Source of the DNA: Priapulus caudatus
Taxonomy: Eukaryota; Priapulida; Priapulimorpha; Priapulimorphida; Priapulidae
Length of the DNA stretch: 25,181 nt
Assembly: GCF_000485595.1 (NCBI RefSeq)
Contig: NW_014577840.1
Span: 77,837 to 103,017, forward strand
Direction of reading: 5' to 3'
A program made the position numbers and the translations under genes. The notes beneath the pieces were generated by a model. That model saw only the letters and a program-made list of their open reading frames with translations. It did not search any database and had not been told where the DNA came from. This document shows positions 1 to 9,715 of this stretch, piece after piece. Position 1 is the stretch's first letter; each line of letters starts with the position of its first letter.

Positions 1-2246
1 CACAAACATGCGAACAAGTGCATAAGCAACGTAAACTGTGGTGGGTACACTAGAACCCCTCCTCTCACAAACATGCAACAGCATGCTTAGAAGCGTGTGG
101 TGGTACACTTAGAACCCTCCCTCTCACAAACATGCACAGTGCTAAGAACGTGTGGTGGCGCTACACTACAGAACCCTCCCTCTCACAAAGCATGCACAGT
201 GCTAGAACGTGTGGTGGCGTACACTACTAGAAACCCCTCCTCTTCACAAACATGCACAGTGCTAGAAACGTGTGCGTGGGTACACTAGAAACCCCTCCCT
301 CTGCACAAACCATGCACAGCTGCTAGAACGTGTGTGGGTACACGACTAGAACCCCTCCCTCTCACAACATGCAACAGTGCTCAACGTGTGCTGCGTACAC
401 TACTAGAACCACTCCTCTCCAACAAACATGCACAGTGCTAAGAACGTGTGGTGGGTAACACTAGAACCCCTCCTCTCTCCACAAACATAGCAGTCACAGT
501 TGCTTAGAACGTGTGGCTGTACACTTAGAACCCTACCCTCTCTCACAAACAAGCGACAGTTGCTAGAAAACGCTGTGGTGGGATACACTAGAACCCCTCC
601 CTTCCACAAACATTGCAACAGATGCATAGAAACGTGTAGAGTGTATCACTAGAACCCCTCTCCTCTCACAAAAATGACAGTGCCTAGAACGTGTGGTGGG
701 TTACACTACCCTCCCTCCCTCTCAAAACATGGCGACTAGTGCTAGAACCGTGTGGTGGGTACACTATAGAACTCCTTCCCTCTCAAAAACATGCACCAGT
801 GCGTAAACGTGTTGGTGGGTACACTACCCTCTGCTCCTCTCACAAACATGTGTACACGTGCTGAGAACTGTGGTGAGGGTACACTAGAATCTCTCTCGCT
901 CCACAAACATGCACACTGGCATGAGAACGTGTGGTGGGTACACTAGAACCCCGCCCTCTCACACAACATGGCACAAGCTGCTAGAACGTGTGCGTTCACT
1001 GCTGGTGGTACACTAACTAGAACCCTCCCTCTCACAAACATCACAGTGCTTGAGAACGTGTGGTGGATACACTACTAGAACCCCTCCCCTCTCACAAACA
1101 TGCACAGTGTAGAACGTGTGGTGGGTACACTAACCCTCGTCCCCTCTCACAGAACATGCACAGTGCTAGAACGTGTGTGTGGGTACACTAAAACCCCTCA
1201 CCTCCTCACAAACATGCACAGTGCTAGAACGTGTGGTGGTACACTCGAAATCCCTCCCTCTCACAAACCTTTGACAGTGCGAGAAACGTGGTGGGGTATC
1301 ACTACTCAGAACCACTCCTCTCAGCAAACATGCACAGTGCTAGCAACGTGTGGATGCCGTACACTTACTAGAGACCCCTCCCTCTCACAACAAATGCACA
1401 GTGCCTAGAAGCAGCTGAGGTGTGGGTACCACTAACCCTCTCTGTCCTCTCACAAACATGGACAGCTGCTATCAACGGTTGTGGTGGTACACTAGAACCC
1501 CTCCCTCTCACAAACATGACAGTGCTAGAACGTGTGGTGGGGACACTAGAACCCCTCCCTCTCACAAACATTGCACAGTGCGTAGAACGTGTGTGGGTAC
1601 ACACTAGAACCCCTCCCTCTCACAAACATGCACAGTGCTAGAACGTGTGGTGGGTACACTACTAGAACCCCTCCCTCTCACAAACATGCACAGTGCTAGA
1701 ACGTGTGGTGGGTACACTAGAACCCCTCCCTACTCACAAACATGCACAGTGCTAAGAACGGTGGTGGGGTATACACTACTAGAACCCTCCCTCTCACAAA
1801 CATGCACAGTGCTAGAAACGGTGGTGGGTACACTACTAGAACCATTCCCTCTCACAAACATGCACAGTGCTAGAACGTGTGGTGGTACACTATGAACCCT
1901 CCCTCTCAAACATGCACAGTGCTAGAAACGTGTGGTGGTACACTAGAAACCCTGCCTCTTCACAAACATGCACATGCTAGAACGTGTGGTGGTACACTAG
2001 AACCCCTCCCTCTCACAAACATGCACAGTGCTAGAAGTGTGGTGGGGTACACTAGAACCCTCCCTCTCACAAAATGCACAGTGCTAGAACGTGTGGTCGG
2101 GTACACTACCCTCCCTCCTCTCACAAACATGGACAGTGCTAGAAGTGTGTGGGTACACTACTAGAACCCTTCCCTCTCACAAACATGCACATGCAGTGCG
2201 TAGAACGTGTAGTGGTACACTCGCAAACCCTTCCCTCTGCACAAAA
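1..2246 (+). repeat. ~55-bp minisatellite, forward array
   Basis: About 40 tandem copies of a unit of about 55 bp. It reads roughly CACAAACATGCACAGTGCTA, then GAACGTGTGGTGGGTACACT, then AGAACCCCTCCCTCT. Some copies have a shorter tail (ACTACCCTCCCTCT). Copies from about 1500 to 2160 are near consensus. Copies from 1 to about 1450 carry many scattered one-base insertions and deletions. The array continues off the left edge. All ORFs here are by-products of the repeat and change frame from copy to copy. It probably lies within an upstream intron of the RAB23-type gene, but that cannot be proved from the window. Confidence 0.95.
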
Positions 2247-2725
2247 GAGGGTAGTGTACCCACCACACGTTCTAGCACTGTGCATGTTTGTGAGAGGGAG
2301 AGAGGGTAGTGTACCCACCACACGTTCTAGCACTGTGCATGTTTGTGAGAGGGAGAGAGGGTAGTGTACCCACTACACGTTCTAGCACTGTGCATGTTTG
2401 TGAGAGGGAGGGGTTCTAGTGTACCCACTACACGTTCTAGCACTGTGCATGTTTGTGAGAGGGAGAGAGGGTAGTGTACCCACCACACGTTCTAGCACTG
2501 TGCATGTTTGTGAGAGGGAGAGAGGGTAGTGTACCCACCACACGTTCTAGCACTGTGCATGTTTGTGAGAGGGAGGGGTTCTAGTAGTGTACCCACCACA
2601 CGTTCTAGCACTGTGCATGTTTGTGTGAGACAGAGATTCTAGTGTACCCACCACACGTTCTAGCACTGTCCATGTTTGTGAGAGGGAGAGAGGGTAGTGT
2701 ACCCACCACACGTTCTAGCACTGTG
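2247..2725 (-). repeat. ~55-bp minisatellite, inverted array
   Basis: The same minisatellite unit as in 1-2246 but reverse-complemented, for example TAGTGTACCCACCACACGTT followed by CTAGCACTGTGCATGTTTGTG and GAGAGGGAG. About 8-9 copies are almost identical to one another, unlike the noisy forward array. The switch point near 2246 is itself a small palindrome (CCCTCT, a short loop, AGAGGG). The array ends at CTAGCACTGTG, around 2725. Confidence 0.93.
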
Positions 2726-2777
2726 GTTAGTATGGGGGAGAATGATGTCCGACTGCTCTGCATTGCCGTGGTTATTC

Positions 2778-2960
2778 GACGACAACAACAACAACAACAC
2801 CAACAACAACAACAACACCAACAACACCAACAACAACAACAACACCAACAACACCAACAACACCAACAATGACGACGACGACGACGACGATGCCAACAAC
2901 ATCAGCAGCAACAACAACACAACAACAACAACGACAACAACGACAATAACAACAGCAGCA
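2778..2960 (+). repeat. CAA/CAC/GAC trinucleotide microsatellite
   Basis: A compound triplet repeat: (CAA)n interrupted by CAC, an inner (GAC)n block at about 2871-2889, then CAA/CAG/ACG triplets to about 2960. The Asn/Gln-rich or Val/Leu-rich reading frames across it have no splice-supported continuation and no homology that I recognise, so I treat it as non-coding. Confidence 0.93.
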
Positions 2961-3062
2961 GAAATGACGAAACACAATAGAAACACCATTATGCATTACC
3001 ATAGGCCACTCTATTCTGGCAAGTCTCTTATACACCCGTGTTGTCTACTTGTATTCACCTTA

Positions 3063-3157
3063 GAGCTATCTTGGTTAATCTTTACTCAACCATGTTGATC
3101 AACGTCAGCAGTACGTTTTGATCAACACGGTTGAGTAAAAATTAACCAAGATAGCTC
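3063..3157. repeat. 95-bp near-perfect hairpin in an intron
   Basis: Left arm 3063-3105 (starts GAGCTATCTTGGTTAATC) pairs with right arm 3113-3157 (ends AAGATAGCTC) around a 7-nt loop, with a few mismatches. It lies about 130 bp upstream of a RAB23 exon acceptor. It could be a short MITE or foldback. The length and small loop also resemble a microRNA precursor, but nothing independently supports that. Confidence 0.85.
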
Positions 3158-3283
3158 GATTATCTACCAACCGAATGAACTTATTTAATGAGTTTTATTC
3201 ACCTTGCTACTACGCGTACTTTGTATTTAATGCTTTCAGTGAGCATCTGTGCTGACGTGGCTAGTGCTTGCTTGCTGTTTCAG

Positions 3284-3363
3284 GTGGAAGCTGAATGTGG
3301 CTATGTGCCCAGTGTACTGGTACAGAATAAGATGGACTTGGTGGAACAGTCAGTAGTAAACAA
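3284..3363 (+). CDS. RAB23: RAB23 exon with NKxD motif
   Basis: The acceptor is TGCTGTTTCAG ending at 3283 and the donor GTACGT begins at 3364. The exon starts in phase 0 and ends with two bases of a Lys codon. It encodes VEAECGYVPSVLVQ, then NKMDLVEQSVVN. The VQNKMDL segment is the G4 guanine-binding loop. Confidence 0.9.
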
Positions 3364-6042
3364 GTACGTATACAGACAACCCTCTGTTAGTGTACACCTT
3401 TATAGAACGGGCACCTGCCTATACAGGACAGTTGGGGTTTTCTTAGAGTGGCAATCATACAGTGGAACCAGTTTTATAAAATGGACAGTTGTCTATAAAC
3501 GAAACCTTTGGCGTTTTCCTAGTGAGGCAGTTATCAAGTGAAACCATCTCTATATAAGTTATAGCGAGCACCCTTTGAGTTTTTCCGTGACTGACCTTTA
3601 CAGACGTAGGTCGTTCACGCAGCGTGCATCCTGGTTCGCATCTCGTCCCTATGTTCGATAAGTACGTCACTTCGTTAGTCTCGCGCACCCAGCATCCTGG
3701 TACCATTATAGCTTGCCGGGGATAGTTGATTCATTAGGGTGGATGCAGGATGCTCGGGTCGTTAGCAAGCCTCATCACGACTATCGCTGCATGTTTTACA
3801 GGGAGGAGGCGGAAGCACTCGCTAAGCGACTGAAGCTGCGACTTTATCGGACATCTGTGAAGGAAAACCTACACGTCGACGAAGGTATGCATCGAAGTGT
3901 ATTTCGTTGTATGTTTATAGGTGTATTCATTTATCGCTGTGTACGAATCTGTGTAAATCTATTTGACGGTTGGTTATTATCAATTATGATTACGTTTGAA
4001 GTTGAATCAACACAGCATTGCTTTGAGTTGCTGTTTTGTATTGCAGCTTGCTTATCCGTGACTAATATCTGGGCTGCAGGCAGCACTGTGAATTATGTCA
4101 GCGAGAGTGGTTGTCGTAACGTATCCATGACAACAGAGGTTACATGAGTAATAACGTGGGCGATCGAGACACGTTCACAATGCAGCTTGTGGAGGTCGAT
4201 TGCCAGCACGTAACACTGACTCTGCGAAACTTTTCGAATGTGGCTGTGAAATAGATGTGAAATACTTGTCGGCTTTGGAAGCTTGTACGAAATCTAGAGT
4301 AAACCACATGTGTCTTCGCTTCAGTTTTCAGGTATCTGTCTGACAAATACATGTTACTGATGAACAGCTGTGTAGATGATGGCCAAATGCAGAGAATCGG
4401 TGGACCAAGTAAGTATTGCTGAGAGGGTCTATGCTGTACGTCTGGTATACCCGAATGTACCCTGGTACTATCTAATATGCCAGACCGTACCTTGCCTACT
4501 TCACTAACGAGTCTAGGGAGTCGCCTACGCCTACTCCCTAACCCTAACTCTAACCCTAACCCTAACCCTAACCCCAACCCTAACCCTAACCCTAACCCTA
4601 ACTCTAACCCTAACCCTAACCCTAACCATATCAAATAGTTACCAGGGTACGTTCCGGTATACCGGAGCGTTACCAGGGTACGTTCCGGCAGTACCCTGGG
4701 GGACATAGACCCTATGAGCGTAAGTATTGGTAAGTCTGTGTAGGAACAAGTAGCTATTCACTAATTTAAAATGTCAAGGACCAATATTGTAAGGGGCAAT
4801 ATTGCATACTGTAAGCTTACACGAGGTGCAGAAAACCCGTGACAAGTAAACTGGGGATGAATAAATGCCTTGTGAGCAAACGCAGCAGAAATGGTAAACA
4901 CAGGAGAGTCACGTTTTAGTTTTGTAATTCTAAGTGTAAATCACAAGATAGACGAGTTGGTCAATATAGCTTATTACATGTAGCGTTTGTTATATTATAT
5001 TGTTATAAATTTAATAAGAACAGACAAAAATAACATAACACGCTGAAATGAGTTACAAATTATGTAATGTTGTCAGTTTATTTATGCACAAATAAATACC
5101 TTGAACCGTGACCTGTCATTGGAAAAAGTTGCATCACATGCATTTCACTTGTAAATTCCTGTCTTTATCACAACCATTGTACGATGACAGTTATCTGATT
5201 TCTTCGTTAGCATTGCCATTATGCGGTGATGGGGAATGGGAGCAGTACTGTTCTTGTGTAAACCAACATTGTTCAATATTGATCTAGCCTTGCAGTACTG
5301 CAGCTTGTCCATGCGTAGCTGATGATGTGCTATCAGTGCAACTGTACGTCACGAAGTTCTTTGTAGATCCGGGTTAGTTTTACAGGTCGATAGTATTCAG
5401 GATTCAGTATTCGTCAATATAAGGTCAGACAGGTGAGAGCCTGCGATTAGCTGTTGCTAACTAGCGATTAGCTAGTTGTATCTAGTTACGGCTCTCTTTC
5501 TCTTCCCACGTCACTTCTTGACTGGGCAGCGTTAACCACAGTTGCCACGCTGCGTTCGTCATCGTGTTTATTTTCTATTTGCAATTTCACCATTTAGTGT
5601 AAGCGGCTGAGTTATTGTTCCTGTTGATTGGACGGTGCAACTAAGCTCAGCGCTTTGTAGTAACTGCGTGCTGCCTCCCTCGCTAATTGCATGTAGACTG
5701 CCTTATTTGGCATAGTGCTATGCGTAATTCATGGCACAGCCAGCGTGAAAATTGGTCACAGTGCTGTAGCGCAAAGCTAGTAAACTGACTTAATTGGTTC
5801 AAGCGTGGATGTGTGCAAATAGCGCCGGCTTCGAAGTGCTTGTACTATTCTGGATGATATAGATTTCGTAAAACCTCTGTTTACATGCAGCTTTTTTACG
5901 TGCTGTTGCAGACGTGTTCACGACGGGAAATGGCATCGATAACAGAAATGGCAATGAAAAACATCAGACCATCCAACTGCACCCAAACAAGAGACGCACT
6001 CAGGGGAAGAAATCGGTCATTGGGAAATGCTCTCTTCTGTGA
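3284..6042 (+). CDS. RAB23: RAB23-type small GTPase, C-terminal half (5' part outside window)
   Basis: Four coding exons, 3284-3363, 3802-3884, 4325-4408 and 5912-6042, join with consistent phases into 125 codons and a stop. The product starts VEAECGYVPSVLVQNKMDL, with the NKxD guanine-specificity motif, continues EEAEALAKRLKLRLYRTSVK (TSVK as the last nucleotide-binding loop) and VFRYLSDKY, and then a polar tail ends KCSLL. This matches RAB23 closely; EEAEALAKRLKLR is nearly diagnostic. Family knowledge: Rab23 is a vesicle and cilium-related Rab that antagonises Hedgehog signalling in vertebrates, and is membrane-anchored by a single C-terminal prenyl group. The P-loop and switch regions must lie on exons left of the window, beyond the minisatellite. 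I inferred the exon joins from homology and splice signals, not transcripts. Confidence 0.93.
3802..3884 (+). CDS. RAB23: RAB23 exon with EEAEALAKRLKLR and TSVK
   Basis: The acceptor is ATGTTTTACAG ending at 3801 and the donor GTATGC begins at 3885. The first base completes the Lys codon split from the previous exon. It encodes KEEAEALAKRLKLRLYRTSV then KENLHVDE and leaves one base. TSVK occupies the G5 (SAK-like) loop position. Confidence 0.93.
4325..4408 (+). CDS. RAB23: RAB23 exon, end of GTPase fold
   Basis: The acceptor chosen is CGCTTCAG ending at 4324; it restores VFRYLSDKYMLLMNSC, which aligns with the VFKYLAEKYL region of vertebrate RAB23. A nearby alternative AG (TTTTCAG, 4331) breaks the frame and was rejected. 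The donor is GTAAGT at 4409. The exon ends one base into a codon. The following CVDDGQMQRIGGP is lineage-specific tail. Confidence 0.85.
4421..4716. repeat. Telomere-type tract framed by inverted arms
   Basis: An inverted repeat in the last RAB23 intron. The left arm, around 4426-4479, contains GGTCTATG, GGTATACCCGAATGTACCC and TGGTACTATCTAATATG. The right arm, around 4628-4712, contains the complementary CATATCAAATAGTTACCAG, GGTATACC and CATAGACC. The right arm includes a partial tandem duplication of TACCAGGGTACGTTCCGG (4639, 4671). Between the arms sits the (CCCTAA)n tract. This looks like a MITE carrying an internal satellite. Confidence 0.7.
4536..4627 (+). repeat. Interstitial (CCCTAA)n telomere-type repeat
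   Basis: About 15 hexamers of CCCTAA with a few variants (CTCTAA, CCCCAA), which is the C-rich strand of TTAGGG. The Leu-Gly ORF on the minus strand is only the translation of this repeat. It lies inside a RAB23 intron, so it is not a chromosome end. Confidence 0.95.
5912..6042 (+). CDS. RAB23: RAB23 last coding exon, prenylation tail
   Basis: The acceptor GTGCTGTTGCAG ends at 5911. The phase-1 join gives NVFTTGNGIDNRNG, then QTIQLHPNKRRTQGKKS, and ends IGKCSLL with stop TGA at 6040-6042. The layout (short polar spacer, basic PNKRRT patch, C-terminal Cys box) mirrors vertebrate RAB23, whose tail has PNKQRTKK and ends CSIP. CSLL is a CaaX box with Leu last, which generally favours geranylgeranylation. 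Confidence 0.85.
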
Positions 6043-7691
6043 TTTCTTGAATATTATTCACTTTCCGGTGCATTGGGGGCAAAAGTGCAAATGTGGATTC
6101 GCATTTCCTTGTGCTCTGGGCAGGTCTGATATAGTCAGGGTAGTAGTCATGCACATATAAAAGAGCTGTTCAACTGTTCGTCTCATATTGAAGGCTTTAG
6201 ATGTCAGTGATATGTGGCGCCCTCTGTGGCACATTACAACTGCTGCAGTCCTTTATCATCTACGACTACTTCTAGGTGGAACGTGGAGTAAGGTATATTC
6301 ACCTGTGAATCGGTGGATACATGTTGCTTGCCTTAATTACGTTCACCGAGTGCAACTGTGTGCTCTTATAAACCATGACCGATAAAAAGCTGCGATTTTC
6401 TGCCATATAGAACACATTGCCGCCGCTTTTATAATATGATGATTAAATGTATAAAAATCAATTAAAAAACTGTGTCTCAGTATATTAGAAAGAAGTTGCT
6501 TAGGAAAGGTTCTAGCCATCTAGTGATTATGTCAGAATGATCGATTTGATGAAGTTAATCAAACGTAATGTCACGATTGAGTTTGGTCAAGCGGTCTGCT
6601 GTAATATGCCATTTATTATGGTGACCTGCATTAGCTGGTCAATAATTTCTCATATTATGGATACTACTGTGGGTTAATGTGTGTGGCACTAAGGAATTAG
6701 TGAATGCATAGCACGTTTTAACAGGTGTGTACAAATGGTGATTGACATTTTCACATTCCAGCTTGTGTAAAACGCCAATCACTTTTAAGTGGGTTGCATG
6801 CAGCTGGATAACTCCTAGTCAGGTGCATGCATTTATTTAACCGATAATATCTGAATAGCTACTTTTCAAAATTTAACTATGTGTCGTGGTGAATTTGAAT
6901 GCTGCTCCTATTACTATGACTTTATTTTCGTGTCGACAGCAGTAATCTCATATTGTACTGCAGTGTTATTGCAGAAATATATTTGTAATGGTTAAAAGTA
7001 GTGACGAGGAAATGGAACGAAAATACGCCATAGGTCCGTCCGTTTTTGCTAAGGATAGGGGAGGGTTATATTTATACACAGTCATTCCACGCTGGAATGT
7101 CGCTGATAGTTTTTGAGAATTTTTTTCATGCGTTGAGACTCCTATAGTAATTTCATACGAACGTGTTGTACCGTGTTATATCGATATATATATATATATG
7201 CATTCGCATGGAAGGTTCTTTATCAGGAATGCATAATATAGAGTTTTCTACATTCTGCACTCCTGCCTTTATGTGTAACTACCTGCTTGCTTAGCCATGT
7301 TACCTCTTTTATAAGATTCTGCCGAAACTTGCATTCATAGAGTTATTTTTGCATAAGTGTCTGTGTGATTCTATATACTGTCAACATGGTGCCGTGTTTC
7401 TCAGTAATGACTGTTGTCAAAGATTGGCGTGCTGTTGTTATGCTTTTGTCACAGCTTGCCAATTATATAGCGGCATGACATGCCAAACTCTAATTATGTA
7501 TCGTATATTTCTGTATATGTATATTTATCTTGTGATATTTCAGTGATGTGTGATGTACGTAAGTAACGATGTCAGTGCGAAGTCGCTAATTTTCAATGTC
7601 AACAATTTTGTATATAAATCTCAACTATATCATGAAATCAAGTTGATTTGTTACGTGGCTGGTGGGCCAAGTGCTGAAGGGGTTGAGCAAT
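6043..7691. other. RAB23 3' UTR and intergenic DNA
   Basis: AT-rich sequence with no recognisable coding exon. Possible polyadenylation signals for RAB23 are ATTAAA at 6442-6447 and 6461-6466; no canonical AATAAA lies closer. A short (TA)n run is at about 7185-7199. ORFs here (for example 6188-6385 and 7349-7546) have no motifs that I recognise. Confidence 0.5.
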
Positions 7692-8053
7692 GGCCCAAGG
7701 TCAGGGAAGGACGATAGGGGGATATAAAGCCAAGGCCCAAGGTCAGGGAAGGACGATAGGGGGATATAAAGCCAAGGCCCAAGGTCAGGGAAGGACGATA
7801 GGGAGATATAAAGCCAACGCCCAAGGTCAGGGAAGGACGATAGGGTGATATGAAGCCAAGGCCCAAAGTCAGGGAAGGACGATAGGGGGATATAAAGCCA
7901 ACGCCCAAGGTAAGGAAAGGTCAATGGGGGAGATGAAACAAAGGCCAAGAGCAAAGGAAGGACGATAGGGTGATATGAAGCCAATGTCTGAGGTTAGGGA
8001 GGACGACGGGGGATAGGAAGCCAGTTCCTAAGGTCAGGGGAGGACGACGGGGG
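7692..8053 (+). repeat. 42-bp tandem repeat, ~8-9 copies
   Basis: Unit of 42 bp: GGCCCAAGGTCAGGGAAGGA, then CGATAGGGGGATATAAAGCCAA. Copies 1-5 are nearly identical and later copies (from about 7910) degrade and shorten. Because 42 is a multiple of three, frames stay open on the minus strand as a 14-residue repeat (FISPYRPSLTLGLG). The lack of any exon context makes coding unlikely. Confidence 0.93.
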
Positions 8054-8780
8054 ATCATAGGAAGTGATGCTTGTGGAGAAGAGAAGTCAATTAATCCGTT
8101 TTAAAATGAAAGAAAAATAACACTTATTGTATGATCAATTTAATTAATCAAATTTTTATCTGCCCCTGTCCTCAATCATCAGTGGCATCATATAATCCTA
8201 TAGTCTTGTTTGTTCTGATAAAGAATATGTAACGCTGAGAGGAACAAGGAGTGGTGGTGGGGAGAGAGAGATAAAGGAAATGCGTTAGAAGAGTGAGGAA
8301 AAACATGATAGAGGAGTGAGACAACGCGTACTTGGCTTTCATTGTTTCCGTCATTATTCGTTTTTCTTTGTCTCGAGATATTCCCCAATAATGTCGACTT
8401 TTTTGGTAGAACGCGGTGGTGTGACTGCAGCCAATGTGGTGTTGTAATGTCGTTGTACGGGAGCGCACGCCCAGCATACTAATCTCTAGAGAATCTCATC
8501 TGCAAAATTGATGGTGTCCTCTAATCGTTACATCGCCAATCTCTATGATATAACGCCCGCGTTTATGTTGGATTCCCACTCTTCCTTCCGTCCGCGCGTT
8601 AGCCCCCCCCCCCGCCATCATATTCGTGGGGGATAGCGAATGAATTTGTGCCGTGCAACCGTCACGTTTAGTATCTATTGATACTGTAAATTTAGTACGG
8701 CAACTAGAGGGAGAGGGGCGCATTGCCTGACTAGCAGTAATACAAGTAACTGCTGCTTTTCTCGTGTTCCATACCCGGGT
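8054..8780. other. Intergenic, nothing recognised
   Basis: No gene, RNA or element recognised. It contains a purine-rich stretch around 8240-8310 and a poly-C run at about 8604-8613. The ORFs on both strands (for example 8172-8477 and 8496-8828 on the minus strand) show no domain or splice-supported homology. Confidence 0.4.
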
Positions 8781-8841
8781 AGGTATATCAATATCAAGAG
8801 TAGATAATAGAGATCTACTCTTAATCAATATTGATATACCT
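8781..8841. repeat. 61-bp near-perfect hairpin
   Basis: Left arm 8781-8805 (AGGTATATCAATATCAAGAG, then TAGAT) pairs with right arm 8813-8841 (ATCTACTCTTAATCAATATT, then GATATACCT) around a 7-nt loop, with a small bulge. GGGTAGGTATATCA at its left edge (8777-8790) recurs inverted at 9423-9436, so a longer degenerate element may span 8777-9436. Confidence 0.8.
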
Positions 8842-9507
8842 GCTCTGTCTATATGCAGGCGCTGGCGGCGGTGGTGTTACCTGTCGGGCTATGCAGTAGT
8901 GTGCTCACAGATCGGAAAAATAATTCTATATCCTGACAGCATCATGATGAAGCGATGTTTGTATCAAACGTTTGTACACAACTCGCCTGACAGGTGTTTT
9001 TCGCCTAGCCGATTCTATCTACTTTATAGTGGAAATATTAATTATGTGGTTGTAGTATATTGACAGCTGTGATGGAGGCAACACTTACAGTGAAATATTT
9101 TTTGAGCTTGTACATTTTAATCGGTGATGAGCATTGCACGAATAAACATTGTCATATTCAGTAAATGTATTATTTTCCTTGAATGTTGTAGGAAATGGAA
9201 AGAATTTTATTGACAATTTTCCTATGCGTTGTACAGTTTCCCGCCGAATTTTTCTTTCTCGCAGAGAAAGTGATTTCAATGTCTATATACATAGCTGGAC
9301 TAACCTATGAATGAATACGTGTATATGTTATTCATGCATAATAAATTTATGCTGGCTTCGTTACATCTGGTTTTATGTTCCGTTATCGAAAGCTTGAAAC
9401 AATATCCCACTCCATGTCATACTGATATACCTACCCAGGATCGAGTAATATGTATGCCAGTGATATATGCAGTCGGTATAAGGGAACTGATTCGCACCGC
9501 TTTTTAC

Positions 9508-9620
9508 ATTGACTACGTCTCGAATCTTCCATGGTGTATATTTGTAAAATTTTTGTTGAAATTTTTTTTACATGAAAAGTAAGTACTAACGGCACTAAAT
9601 GTACATCCTCAAATTCTTAT
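9508..9620 (+). repeat. Dispersed ~110-bp repeat, copy 1
   Basis: ATTGACTACGTC through TTTGTAAAATTTTTGTTG to CTCAAATTCTTAT is the diverged reverse complement of 15919-16027. Matching blocks include AAGTAAGTACTAAC and TTGTAAAATTTTTGTTG. It is a shared interspersed element, and it ends just before the TG microsatellite. Confidence 0.8.
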
Positions 9621-9627
9621 CTGATAA

Positions 9628-9629
<2 letters not shown>

Positions 9630-9665
<36 letters not shown>

Positions 9666-9715
9666 GCGTGTGCGTGTGCGTGTGCGTGTGCGTGTGCGTG
9701 CGCGCGTGCGTGCCT
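9630..9715 (+). repeat. (TG)n/(CGTGTG)n microsatellite
   Basis: About 15 TG dinucleotides (9630-9660), then about seven CGTGTG hexamers, then CGCGCGTGCGTG. An alternating purine-pyrimidine tract of this kind can adopt Z-DNA. Confidence 0.97.

Noticed and set aside
97-2364. Many overlapping ORFs of 60-100 codons in the minisatellite
   Set aside because: They are repeated translations of the 55-bp unit (TNMHSARTCGG-type peptides), open only because the unit lacks some stops; random indels change the frame.
2660-3098. Long ORFs with poly-Asn, poly-Val or poly-Leu runs
   Set aside because: They are translations of the CAA/CAC/GAC microsatellite in all frames on both strands, with no flanking homology or exon structure.
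4331-4340. Alternative acceptor TTTTCAG for the third RAB23 exon
   Set aside because: A better polypyrimidine match, but it shifts the frame and loses the YLSDKY alignment; the AG ending at 4324 keeps both phase and homology.
4140-4706. 188-codon minus-strand ORF with Leu-Gly repeats
   Set aside because: The Leu-Gly run is the translation of TTAGGG-type repeats, and the ORF runs antisense through a RAB23 exon.
7625-7984. 119-codon minus-strand ORF with a 14-residue repeat
   Set aside because: A consequence of the 42-bp tandem period; no signal peptide, domain or splice context supports a real protein.
7692-8053. Possible CRISPR-like array (regular repeats here and in the 36-bp and 62-bp arrays)
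   Set aside because: There are no unique spacers between repeats; the units are contiguous tandem repeats, and the genome is clearly eukaryotic.
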